From assembly GCA_951394405.1 (NCBI GenBank), contig OX596336.1:1798001-1862000 (forward strand): a DNA stretch of 64,000 bases. The letters run 5' to 3'. Below the pieces are notes generated by a model. The model worked only from the letters and a program-made list of their open reading frames with translations, had not been told where the DNA came from and searched no databases. The DNA comes from Coprinellus micaceus (taxonomy: Eukaryota; Basidiomycota; Agaricomycetes; Agaricales; Psathyrellaceae). Within the stretch, counting starts at the first letter, position 1. The number at the start of each line of letters is the position of its first letter. This document shows positions 1-11,174 of this stretch, one piece after another. Position numbers and translations under genes: made by a program.

Positions 1-1593
1 TTCCACCCTCCGCTGCAGCCGGTTCCTCTGCAGAAGCTCAAGCTGCAGCCTTTGCTGACGACCCAAGGTGTGTCTATTGCCTGGAAGGTTTAGAACTGCT
101 CGCGCTCAATGTAAGGCTTTCAGAGTGTACTTCAACAAGGAGACCAACACATGGCGACTCGAACAAGATGACGACTCTGAGCTTGAATACGACGCGGCGA
201 AAGGTGTATGGTTACCAGTAGTGCGTACTACCCATTGCATATGCTTTTCGAGAGTCACTGACCCACAATCCCCCTCACTCTACAGGTCGATGACGATTTG
301 ATCAGGCGCCAACAAGCCGCCTACTCAGTAGCAGGCGTAGACGAAGAGGTTATTCATCCTTTCTTAACCTCAATCTACAAGGGAGTTCGCTCCAAAGGCT
401 AACTAAGGCGATCACCGTTTCAAATCGCAGACGCCAGCAGCCCCCGTTCTCAAACGCGAAAGCAAGAAACGGAAAGCCGAGGATTACACGGGATACGGGA
501 ACTCGACTGCAGGAGCTTCTGGATCGAGCGCCACTTCAGTGGATACAGGACCCTCGGCAAAGCGAGGCAAGAACGAGAAACAGCCCAGGTCCAAGAACAC
601 GGCAGTGTATGTAACGGGCCTCCCGACCGACACCGACCCAGACGAGCTCGTGGACCGGTTCTCGAAATGCGGCGTCATCGAGGAGGACGACAATGGCGAG
701 CCCAAAATCAAGATGTACGCGAGGGAAGACGGGATGTTCAGCGGCGAGGCGTTGATTGTCTACTTCAAGGAGGACTCAGTAATTCTAGCAGTCAATCTCC
801 TGGACGAGGACGAACTGAGGCGTGGCGACCCATCCACGAGGATGAGCGTGGCGAAGGCAGATTTTGCTCACAAAGCCAAGACAGGAGGTCACGGAGAAGG
901 AACCAGCCAGCCACGGAAAACTATCGATAAGAAAGCGGCAACGCGTAGGATTGGGAAGATGCGAAAGTGAGTATTCATTGCCCGGCCATGTGGTAATGGA
1001 CCAGTGAACAGTACCATCAGGAAGCTCGAAGAATGGGGTGACGATGACGGCTTTGGACCTCAGCCCGATCCTGCAGATAGCCTCCTCCCCATGGTTGCGA
1101 AGAGTCGAGTCGTTGTGCTGAAGCACATGTTCCGTCTTGAGGACCTTGAGAAGGATGCTACTCTGCTTCTCGATCTGAAGGAAGATGTTCGCGAGGAATG
1201 TTCAATGTTGGGCGAAGTTACGAATGTGACCCTTTATGACGTGCGTTTGAGTCCATTCCTAAGGACGATCCTTCCCCTGACTGGCCCTTACTGCCTACAG
1301 AAAGAGCCAGACGGTATCATGACTGTGAAGTTCAAGGACACTGTTAGTGCTCAGGCTTGCATTATCGTAAGTTTCAACCCCTCGCCAATGGGCTGGGTGC
1401 GAGGCTAAAATGATTTACAGAAAATGAACGGCCGGTTCTTCGACGGCCAACGAGTCATCGCAGAATTATTTACTGGGAACGAACGCTTCAAGCGAAGTGG
1501 GGCTCGCGACGATGCTGAAGACGGTCAAGGAGACGCTGAAGAAAAGGCACGTCTGGAAGACTTTGCCAAGTGGCTCATGGAGGAAGGAGAGTA
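1..1593 (+). CDS. Tat-SF1/Cus2-like U2 snRNP splicing factor, 5' end outside the window
   Basis: This is an RNA-binding splicing factor that in yeast and humans binds the U2 snRNP protein SF3b1/Hsh155 and helps assemble the prespliceosome in the nucleus. The first exon is cut by the window edge and reads in frame from base 3. Exons join through short introns (about 77-119, 211-285, 348-427, 968-1018, 1240-1299, 1367-1420). The first RRM begins at about base 600 with AVYVTGLPTDTDPDEL and carries the RNP1-like GEALIVYF. An acidic linker KLEEWGDDDGFG follows, then the second, UHM-type RRM starting at RVVVLKHMF and ending at NGRFFDGQRVIAELF. This two-RRM order with an acidic centre is typical of the family. 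The tail is short and acidic, ending DFAKWLMEEGE then TAA. Identification is firm; the missing N-terminus is the only gap. Confidence 0.9.
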
Positions 1594-1814
1594 AACGAAC
1601 GAACCACTTGCTGTTTCTATCTGTCTCCTGCCAAATCACTGGCGGTGTAATCGTTCTCCTTTCTTGCTTGCATATATTGTTTGTCGTGTCAACTGAAGTC
1701 ATCTAACTAATTGTACCGATATCCCCATGTAACATACAAGCGTACAAAATCCAGAGCTACCAGCAAGAACAAAGAGGGGCCTTCTTCACCGTTTCCATGC
1801 GCTATCGATCTTCG

Positions 1815-4800
1815 TTAGTTTCGTGTACATCGCGAACGACTGTCACGCACCTCTACGATCATCTTCCGCTTGGGGTGATCAAATTCATCCGCCTCAGCAG
1901 ATATCCAGTCGAGCCCTGCGGTGGTGATGGAGCCAATCTCAGTCCTGCCCCGGTTCCTGTACGGGGGCCTGTCCTCAATGTGGGACGTGGACTTCGACAT
2001 CGCGACCAGATCTTCCTCGTCCAACGAGCTCCGCCTCGAGCTACCCCCAGAACCTTCGGGTACAGGAGGGAGAGGCTCTGTGCCATGTCCTACGATTGGT
2101 GGCGAACCGGGATACTGCGTGGGATCACTCGACGTGCGAGATATGGGCATAGGTCGTGAAGGTAAAGGGGCAGACGCCGCTCCCACAATTGTCGAGACAC
2201 CCATATCGACCTCCTCCTCGTCCTCGTCCGCTTCCTCCGCGTTGAGGCGCTGAAGGCTTTGCTCCACAGCATCCAGCCTTTCGAGGTGTTCCAGAACAGT
2301 AACTCCGGTGGTACCCGGGTGGATTCGTTGGAATTTGTGGGCGAAGGGAACTGGTCGAGGGGCCCCAGAGGCATCCGTTGACGTGCGTCGCATGGGCGGG
2401 GGGAAGTCGCTGCCGTAGCTTTGACTCCGAGCTCGGTTAGGAGCTGGGACGCTGCTGACTGACATGGTAGGGGACAGCGGAGGGTCTCGGTCCTCCTGGT
2501 CAGCGTCAGGGTCGGGAACCTCAATATGGTCATCCCAGACCAGTACTTTCACCCGTCGTGTGAGTTCCAGAGGACCTAGAGGGTGACGGTTAGGCAAACC
2601 GTAACCTTGTCTCGTTCGCGGTGACCTTACCTTCATCCTATATAGCTTACGCATTAGAACAGGAACGTGTGTCAGCTGAATAGAAACGCACAGTATGTTT
2701 CAATGATTGTACAATGTTCCAAGCTTGGCCTTTGATAACTGCTAGCTGCCGCTGAATGCATGATGGATTCAATGAGAGTGTATACAAATAGGTGATCTCA
2801 CTCACAGCAAACATCTTGGGATGAAAATCCGGGTCGACGGCGAACAATTTCTCCAGTTGGTAGGTCGTTTCCTCCCACCACGATTTTGAGGTTAGCAAGG
2901 GTAAGAAATGGCTCCGCGTCTTCTCGCTGAATGGTCGACCAATGATGCTAACAGGAAGATACAGCCAGCCGTAGGTATACGAGCGCCACCCTTGGGGGTG
3001 CTCATGAGGGAATGATAATGAATTATCGATGGCCGCAATGTGGATATGAGGCCGCCTGCGGTAATCCCCGTGCTGTCCCGGGGTTGACGTTCGTGACGGC
3101 AGAACGGGGGTTGAGGAGGTAGACGCAGATGTAGAGGAGGAGGCTTGCATGGGAGGTGTGGCAGTTGGTTCAGACCGGCGGAGTTCACTCATGACCGGCA
3201 TTTCCAGCTTCACCGAGCGAGACGGTGCGACATCAACTAATTTCTCATGTTCACCTTCGCAGTACTTGATCATATAGTTGTCTGCACCTCGGTCCGTGTT
3301 GAGCATGAGATAATCGAGGATGACAAGCCTTCGTACGACAAACGTCAAGTTTTGGTAAGAAGGAGGTGAATGTCACGCACTTTTCGAGCTCGTCCCGGAA
3401 ACTCTGCTGAAGGGATTGACTCCAATAGAATGGCCGTCGGACTTCGTGCTCTTCCGTGGCATCATACAGCACTTGTTCTTCCTCATAGTCCACTTCCTCA
3501 TACATTTCGTCGATGTCCCCTGTCTTTCCACAAATGACCTTCAGCGCCGCGAGGAATCGCTTCGAGAAGCTGCCATGACGATGGTTGGAGTCGTCAAAGG
3601 TGTCGGAAATGGCACGACCAGGCCATGGATGTTTGCGAAGGAATTCCGAAGCATCTGAGCTCTAATTTAGCGTGAAGTCGTGGAGTAATTCACAATACCT
3701 CCTACCTTGGAACCCGTGTAGGAAGTACTGCATACTGCCGATCTTTTCGGGAAGTGGCTTTCCTTTCTTGGCCCCATTTCGGTCAAGCCAGTCGTAGAAG
3801 AACGCCTGCAGGAGTTCAGCACCAAGCTCAGGTCTGAGGACAAAAGGCTCACAGGGCTAGAAAGTGACACAAGTTTGGTGGGTGGTACGACGTGGAGGTC
3901 AAGCCGAGTGTCCAGCAACGAGGCGGCGGCTTCTGATATGTAGCTGGGTGGTGTTAAGACATCACCCGAACGAGTAAATGAGTGCTCACCTGAGATTAGG
4001 GATGAGGCAAGCTCTGCCGAAGGGTATGATCCATCGAAATTGTCGATGTAGCCATTTCGTTGTCTGGTACGGTGTTGGATTGGAGTACGTGTCAGGGATT
4101 GGGTTGCTCACCTTGGGATTCAGCCGGCCATACGGCTCTTCGTCCTTTGGTTTAAATACCCTATGGAATACTCAGTACGAATAGTGGTGCCAACGCCATC
4201 CATGCTTACGCGACTGTCTGTACCCGCCCGGTGACCTTCGCCCTCGCAAAGTACGAACCCGATGAGCCCTTCGTGATCATCTTGGGGTGTATTCCTTCTG
4301 CGATTGCACCTTTGACAGATTTAACCACCCTGTAGATACTGTGAGCGCAATTCAACACAGTATATAGCGAGAACCATACGCGTCAAAGTCGTCGTCGGTC
4401 ATAGGGGTATTGTGATCCAGCGTCTTGCTCTATAGTGCGGGGAGCATCAACGGCCAGTGCTGTGCGGAACAAACAACGACGTACGAAGCCATGCGTCGGT
4501 ACTGGGGGTATCGTAGGCTCAAAGACACTCCTCCAAATTTGTTTTCTCGTGTGCTCTGGTGGCTGCTTCTTGCGTTTGACCTTCTGGGCTATCGACTCTG
4601 TCCACCTGTTGCGCAGTACCATCATAAGTGGGGCCCTACCCCGTAGCGGTAGACGCCAAAGACCCACCGTTTGAACGCATTATCCAGCTTTGCGAGGTCG
4701 ATACTGACTCCTCCACCCGTCCGGCGCCTCCCACCACGTGTGCCGGTGGCCCTTTGCGCGCTAGTCGACGGCCTGTTCTCTTCCACGACGTCGGCCTCCT

Positions 4801-4855
4801 CATCTCTGGGATGGAGCAGCGGCTGGTAGTCGGAGTGCTGGGGACGAGCCGACAT
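1815..4855 (-). CDS. LSB6: Phosphatidylinositol 4-kinase type II (Lsb6/PI4K2)
   Basis: The enzyme phosphorylates phosphatidylinositol at the 4 position on Golgi, endosome, vacuole and plasma membranes. I chose the ATG at 4855, giving MSARPQHSDYQPLL; an in-frame extension upstream to 5026 exists but lacks conservation. Many short introns interrupt it. Ordered motifs are the nucleotide-binding loop KGSSGSYFARAKV, then KPKDEEPYGRLNPK, then the C-lobe signature LDYLMLNTDRGADNYMIK with the catalytic Asp/Asn region, and HIHIAAIDNSLSFPHEHP, which includes the metal-binding Asp. All are hallmarks of the type II family. A Ser/Thr/Pro-rich insert of roughly 50 residues separates the last two motifs. 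The 3' part (1815-2640) is a low-complexity Ser/Pro-rich tail with an acidic patch (EEADEDEEEVD) not needed for catalysis. It is convergent with the Tat-SF1 gene, about 220 bp away. Confidence 0.93.
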
Positions 4856-5948
4856 TAGCGCAGCACAGGTAGCGCTGGCGGAGATGGAGGTTGGGAAGAA
4901 GATGCAGTTGCCTGTTCGTGCGTAACCAGCGGTAACTTGACGCACCAGACACGTCTGGCGTATTCGTTGTAATTGGGTGGCTGTGTATTCCCACCGAATC
5001 CGGCTGGCTGCCGACAGCCGGAGCATCAGATTAGATTAGATTCTCGGGCGCCTATTGCTGATTCTAAGGAGCGCGCCTCATCTATCAACCGTAGTACGTG
5101 AAACCCGTGGCCCTCTCTTCTGTCTCCCGCTCCGAGAGTCTTTCTGATTTTCGGCGGAACCGCAGCTAAGGGGTGGTGATTGTCAAGCCGAGGCTTTCCC
5201 CAATAACTATGCTTGCGAGAGAGAAGGACAGCGTGACAGTATCAAGCCAATTCGTCGTACAAGTGATGTCGAATTGCCATCCTATACGGAGATTGCCTTC
5301 AAGGGCACCGAATCAATCGGGGGTTCAAGGCTCGGAGACTGCAACGTAGGATATCGGGAAGGGAAGCCCCCAGATTTCCTATACGCAGAAAAGGGGGCTT
5401 GATTTAAGGTGAGAGTCGCATCCGACCGGCTCGCTGGGCTGCTAGAAATAGGCTTTTACTTGGGTCAACAATCATCTCCATCAAAATATGCACCGGCGCG
5501 TCCGAGTACCCCGTAAGCACCCATGCTCTCGGATACGATGACACGCCGGGACCGCGGAGAAGGTGATGTTGAGGGAAAAGTTTGCGAAACAAGGAACGTC
5601 AGCATGACGAATTCAAGTGCAGCGGATTCAAACCGGATCCCCTCCCGAAATACCAAAGATCAACGATTATAGTGTCCGCATCCTCGCGGTGAACTACTGG
5701 AGTGAATGATTTTGTCAGAAAATTAGATGGATATGATATTATAGTAGGTATAATGTACCATATGCACTGCTTCCAGCTCTTGAGTTGGGGCCTTCTACAG
5801 GCAGGCACCGACATCATCGAAAACAGAGGTTGAACCCTGTTCGAGCTACCCACGATGAGCGATGACGTCACTTGCGCCCTTGGGCGTCAAAGTCTCGAAT
5901 GGCGTGAAATAACCACAAGAAGGCGTGATGAGGCCAACGAGGAATTCT
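4856..5948. other. Intergenic region, 1.1 kb
   Basis: This lies between the start of the PI4K gene and the 3' end of the sulfite pump gene, both on the minus strand, so it should hold the PI4K promoter. The one notable element is the pyrimidine/purine repeat AGATTAGATTAGATT at 5028-5042, listed separately. I see no conserved protein reading frame here. Confidence 0.6.
5028..5042. promoter_or_regulatory. AGATTAGATTAGATT element upstream of the PI4K gene
   Basis: Fifteen bases lying about 173 bp upstream of the PI4K start codon. Fourteen of them recur exactly, in reverse complement, at 27945-27958 between the Rab GAP and RraA-like genes. Function is inferred only from placement in two promoters. 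Confidence 0.35.
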
Positions 5949-7359
5949 TCACCTAAAGTGGCGAGGGCATTCGCCGCCACATTCGATGGCGATCTCCGTC
6001 TGACTCGTCCCGGCACTTGGGTGGCTCGAAAGCATGGCAGTCTGTCGGTTGCCTTTCGCATCTTCGTAAATGTGGACGTTGGGGTTGAGAAGCTCCCTCA
6101 GGGCGAAGAGCGACCGGACTGCGATGGATGCCCACAGACAAATGACGATCACGGCGTACACGGCGCCATAAATCCGGAGCCCGTTTGAATCAAAGGCGTT
6201 CCCCAACGAAATTGTCAGGTTCGCGTAAACACCCTTCGGATCTTAATTAGAGCCATGAAAGCATAGGGTACATCAAGTGACGCACGTTTGGGAAGACCAA
6301 ACCCCAAAAGGACATCTTGAAGGCGACCGGGGACTTGAGAACTGTGCCCTTGAGGGCAAGGAGCGCGTATAACATCCACATGGTAGCCAGACACCACATG
6401 AGGAAGGCGGAAGAGGTGCATGAAACGGATAGGATGACTGCTGTGGTGGGGGAGGACAGGAATCCGGAGTCACCAGCATGGACATAAGGGAGGAGGGTGC
6501 GGAAGTTCTGCCCTATGAGATACCACGCGAAGCCTGACTGCCCCGTTGGGCCCAGAGGGAGAAAGACGGAAAGCACGCTAACTCCAGGGGGAAGACCGTG
6601 AATGATGAGCCTTCCGAGGTAGAGCGTCAGGATCATAAAGGCGAGACACAAGCCGACCGCCACCAGGAATACTGAGAATGTGACCGTGATCAGCGCGTGT
6701 CGGGGAGAATATTTTTGGAGAGCGAGACCCATGACGCCTCCGGTGGATGCGGCGACAATGAGAGTCACAACAGGGAGCAGCCAGGCTGCTGACATGGCGT
6801 TGAAGGAATGGTTTTGACGAACGATCCTGGGAGACTGAATGAGAAGGGGCGACTTGTAAGGTAGGTTCACTTACATCGTATGGACACCCACCCAGCAGAA
6901 CAAGACAGAGATGACAACGTCTATCCACCAAATACCCCAGACGATGTATAGGAACGTCTTCCCGCCAAATTTGAAGTACGAATTGACGACGTCGACTGAA
7001 ATATTAATGAGGGTTGTCACTCCCATAGGAAATGTTCCAATGTAAAGGCTGGTTACTGGGTTGTCGATAAGAGCTTTCCATCTGTCGGGGTACAAAGTGT
7101 ATTTTGCGAAGGAGAATGACGCGAAGGTGCAGAAGAGGGCGAGGTTGAGAAAGTAGATCGAGAGGGAAGCAATCATCAGGCCCTTTGAGCGGGTTCCGTA
7201 TGGAAAAACGGCAAATAGGTTACTGACTGCTCCAGTACCTGTAAAAGAATACGGTCAACATTATTCACCTATGGGAAGAGGGAGGTACGAACCCATGATG
7301 ACGGCGAAAAGCACTGGGTTCGCTTTCCTAGAAATTGTGTCAATATCATAAGGCTCCAT
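5949..7359 (-). CDS. SSU1: SSU1-type plasma-membrane sulfite efflux pump (TehA/SLAC1 family)
   Basis: This is a ten-helix transporter of the tellurite-resistance/dicarboxylate family; the yeast member Ssu1 exports sulfite and confers sulfite tolerance. The chosen ATG at 7359 gives a short N-terminus followed at once by the first helix NPVLFAVIMGTGAVSNLF, created by removing an intron at about 7240-7293. Diagnostic Ssu1 segments follow: FPYGTRSKGLM, SLYIGTFPMGVTTLINIS, a helix pair FLYIVWGIWWIDV, then AMSAAWLLPVVTLIVA after an intron near 6826-6870. The joined motif GLVFPNGVYANLTISLG arises by removal of an intron near 6223-6288 and is highly characteristic. The final helix GLRIYGAVYAVIVICLW precedes a short cytosolic tail. 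An in-frame extension upstream of 7359 cannot be excluded. Confidence 0.9.
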
Positions 7360-8284
7360 GACGCCAAAAAAATATAGACGGCTCACAGTGTCAGTACAGA
7401 TGCAGTACCCACTACGCTCTTCCATCTCAGTGGCCGTTTCTTGAACATATCTCGAAGTGCTAGAAATCACCGTGAAGCTACTATATAGGCCCATTATAAG
7501 GCTGACTAAGCACATGGTGCCCACGGCCTCAGGCTGCTCTGCATGCACCTGCAGAAGTCTGCTTCGATCCCTTTGGCAGACAGTACAAAGGAATCATTCC
7601 TGTCCTCGCCCACCGCTCGGAGATGTCGATGAAGGCCGAAGAGACGATGCCTTCTCGCGAATTCGATTCAGAACGGGGACCTCCAGTTTTATGAGTTGGT
7701 TCACTCTTTTCCTCTAACAGCCGATCGTTTACTTCTGGACCTTCCCCAACACCACACGGGAGGGTTGCGTATAAAATTTGGACTGAGTCATGTAAATGTA
7801 AATTACACTGAGTTGATATGTCAAGCTTGCTGGACGGTTCTTCCGCTGGAAGGGTCGTTGCAACAGGGAAAGCATTGTCTTCGGCAGATGCTGAGATGAG
7901 GTCGTCATCATCGTCAGAGGGCTCGTAGTCTGGGCCTCTGTGGTGCGTAGAATCCTCAATTTCGCGAGTAAGACGCTGCGTGTCGAATAATCGAAGGGCT
8001 TCGCCCGTTTCTTGCTCTTACGGCGGCGTTTCTGGACGGGAGGGACGGGATGATGAGCGCGAGAAGGAAAACATCGGCGCACCTTTGGGCATCGGCCATT
8101 GGGTAATATGAGCGAACGGTCACCATCGCCACCACCGTTTCCACCTTCTGGCGTCAACGCAGAGCAGTGTTAAGCAAGGCGATGAAGCATATAGTCAATG
8201 AGGCTCGGCGGAGAAGAGCTTGACGGCGATGGTCTGTCGTTCAACGTCCAAAGTTCACGTCATCTGAACACCAACGAAGGCAAA
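7360..8284. other. Region between sulfite pump gene and hAT relic
   Basis: No intact gene is supported. On the minus strand the stretch 7700-7990 reads as an acidic, hydrophilic frame (including YEPSDDDDDLISAS) that could be the decayed C-terminal end of the transposase relic immediately upstream, but this is only an inference from position and composition. The rest should contain the sulfite pump promoter. Confidence 0.35.
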
Positions 8285-8580
8285 GAAGGGACTTGTGACT
8301 AGAACCCCACCACCAGAAGTGCCCTCGAAGGAAATGCTGATGTTCTTCTCCTGCGTAGAATCTCGTACTGCAGCTCCTTGACTCTCGAGTGCTCAGGCAG
8401 GATCTGTGAGTCCATGAGCTTCGGTCGTGAGACAGGGGAGTAGGTCGGCGTCGCAACTGCGAGGATCTCTTTCCATCCTGGGCGGTCGACGAGATTACCA
8501 GAGAGGCCGGCAGCACAGACTAGGCGAAGAACGGCCAACTCGAGTCTGCTGTGGATCTGCTTTGCGCCCGCCGCATATTA
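8285..8580 (-). mobile_element. hAT-superfamily (DUF659-like) transposase relic
   Basis: The minus strand encodes IHSRLELAVLRLVCAAGLSG, then VDRPGWKEILA, then SRPKLMD, which matches the N-terminal pattern of hAT/DUF659 transposase-derived proteins (a hydrophobic helix ending in GL, an aspartate-proline-x-tryptophan-like turn, then an SR-x-L motif). The next expected motif, an S-F-x-G-x-S strand, is present as KNISISFEGTSGG but in a different frame, so at least one frameshift sits near 8360. Stop codons follow. No start, terminal inverted repeats or full catalytic core is visible. It is best read as a short dead fragment. Confidence 0.5.
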
Positions 8581-8805
8581 GTCAGCTGGGTTCCCAAAAG
8601 AGGGGGCCAACGTCCACTCTTCCCCATGTTCCAATATAATCCTAATTGACTCGCCGGCTGACTCGGTTTACAGTCACACCCCCGCCAAGAGGCCCCAACG
8701 AGAGGCTAATTCACAGTCCAGGTCTCAGTGACAAAACTCCCGTACGTCCTCATCGCGGGACGGCATGATGCAGCGCACTGACAGAGCGCCACAAATCCAC
8801 AGGTC

Positions 8806-10632
8806 ATGGCGTTTCTGGGACGCCTTTTCTACTCGTCGACGACGACGGAGGTCGTGGGGACTGCGGCCACACAAGGCGATGGAGTGCACTTCCATGCAGC
8901 AGCAGAGGCAGTGGAGGTATCTGAAGAGGTCAATGTCACTATGCAGACAGTGGACTCGGACATCACACAAGCTATTCAGACCTCGACGATTCCGTTTTCT
9001 CCGAAACGCTCCTCCGTGGCTATTTCAGATACCCCAAAGTTTCCCGTACAGGAGGAATCCAGGCCGCTATCTCCCGGGTCAGAATCTTCAAATAGACGTT
9101 TCTCCTTCAGGCGCCTATCCTTCTCCAGTCGTAAACCTCCTCACCACGACAGAGCGATCCTCTCCGCCGTTCAAGAACACGACAAAAAGGAGCACGCTAT
9201 TGAAGCAGAGAAGCATCAAAGGCAAAAGGAGAAGGTCACCAGATCCGACCTGCGAGCAAGGAAGAATGCCCTCCGCGTCCGGATGCTCATCACTGGAGAG
9301 CCCACGGGATCGCTACCTGCTGTTTCTCCCGTCGTCGCCAAACCGCAGCTCAATAAAATCAAGGCGCAGTTGTCGGAGCCCAAGGCCGCCAACAAACTCA
9401 TCAATGAGTTGCGACGCCTTCCTGCAACCGGCGCGTCGGGGTCTACTCAACGCGGCAATCGCGAGGCGCCTATCCATGCTGTCTGCCTGGAGTACACGGA
9501 AGCTGAGGAAGAGAGCATCCATTTCGCGAAACTGGACTGTGGTTGCGACCACCCATCGTCCGGGCAGAATGGGGGACTGACGGCGAACGCTTCCCCGAGT
9601 GTCGTTTCAGCTCCTGTCGAGCAACTCACCGCCCTCTTGAACGAGATGCACATCGTCGAGCTCATCAAGGCCCCTGACTTGGGATTGGGGCAGCCCGGCG
9701 ACGGAGAGGGAATCTTGGCAGGAGCCTTACCAACTCCAGAGACGGTTTTGAAGGGTGTGAAAGAAATTACTCCCCAACTGATGGCTTTGGGATACGCTAC
9801 AGGGAGGTCGCTTCTGCCAGACCACAGCGGTGAGTGTATGTTTTTAAGTTAAATCGAGCGTTTCTGACAAATGCGCTAGGGATATACCCGCCCACAGATC
9901 GTATATCCGTCCTGACATGTATGTTTTCTCCGTCTAGCATTGTTTTACGGGTACTGACCTCGTCTAGATTGGTGGGGTCTTGAGGTGGTCCTCCCTCCAC
10001 CCACCTTGGAATATCTCGCAGTCAGTCCACTCATCATCTTCACTAATTAATGGATAGAGGATGCTTACCCACCTCTCAGCGCGCACAATCTATCACAAGC
10101 TCTATTGTCAACTTCCTTTCTGCGATGGCCCTGGTCAATAACGGTGTCAAGGAGATCTTGCCCTTCGTTCGATACATCGCTCAGTTCATCGAGTATGAGT
10201 TCAACAGCATCAAGACCCAGGACAAAGGGCAGGGCGTCGTATGCGCCGCCACATGGTTAGTACCCTTCCCTCTTCACCCGCAAACCCATTCCCGACCTAC
10301 CATTCATCCACAGGATCATGCCCGCCGCTCTCGTTCCGCGGCCGTGGGACTTCCCTCCTCCCCCTACTCCCGACCCTGCTGAAACTAAAAGGATCGAAGA
10401 TGAAGATGAAGATACAGAAGTCGCCCCTCTACCCGTCAAAGAACCCAAGACCCCAAACAAGAGGCTAAGCGCTGCCCCTTCATTGCCCAAGCCTCGGCCC
10501 GTATCCTCGATTCTAGACATTGTGTCCAAACCTGGGTCTCCGATAGGCAGCAGCGAGATTCATGGCGCTATCTCAGAAGCGGCACCGAGCCCAAAGACAC
10601 CTCCCGCCCCTGTCGTGTCTGTCCAGGCTTGA
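8806..10632 (+). CDS. Conserved-looking hypothetical protein
   Basis: I do not recognise a named family. The ATG at 8806 opens a long first exon running to the donor at about 9831. Further exons continue with GIYPPTDRISVLT, WWGLEVVLPPPTLEYLA, and a helix-rich block SITSSIVNFLSAMALVNNG to QFIEYEFNSIKTQD. The last exon begins near 10318 and ends at a TGA at 10630-10632. The first third is Ser/Arg-rich and probably disordered; a charged segment (EHDKKEHAIEAEKHQRQKEK) may form a helix or coiled coil. The centre, with ordered hydrophobic helices around 9620-9830 and 10080-10250, looks folded. The tail is Pro/Ser-rich. There is no signal peptide and no clear transmembrane segment. Exon structure and composition make it a real gene, but its function is unknown. 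Confidence 0.75.
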
Positions 10633-11174
10633 AGAGCCACTGCACCTCCGCCCAGAGTTCCTCCTCTCCATATTTCTGACACTGTTTATCCCATTCTTTC
10701 GTTACCAACGCCCCTTCGTTTTTCCTTCCCATGACCGCCACGCCCGTTACGACATCCACGACCTTCACGATCCAGAATCCAGCCCTTTCTCTCTCATTCT
10801 TCATCCGTCTTTATCCCCTTGTCCTTGTTGTATGTATCATCCTCCTTATCAAACTGATTGCATTGCGCACCCCAAGCTCGCCGTCACGCTCCGTTGATTA
10901 TTCCTGACGAGATATGATCGACTCCTACTCTGAACAAGGTTAAGGTATTTATGGTAGGCCGTGCAGGAAGGTAAACTCAAGCCCTGGTACAGGACGGAAG
11001 AGGGTAAAGCGAAAAATGGGCTATCAATGCATAGTAACTACTCGTGAATGTAACGTGCAACAGAAGGGCCGAAAGGCGGGTTAGATTCTTAGATTCCAAG
11101 TCGATGCGTTAAGTGCTGAGCAGCCAGAGGGGATGTAAGGGATGGGCAAGTTTCAAGTCGGGCGGTGCCGGTGC
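10633..11174. other. Intergenic region between convergent genes
   Basis: A pyrimidine-rich 3' flank of the preceding + strand gene (10640-10860) followed by ordinary sequence to the stop codon of the minus-strand transporter. I see no gene here. Confidence 0.6.

Noticed and set aside
8765..9580. 271-codon + strand frame overlapping the unknown gene at 8806
   Set aside because: The composition (Arg/Ser/Pro-rich, no ordered segment) is that of an out-of-frame shadow; the frame starting at 8806 continues through sensible introns.
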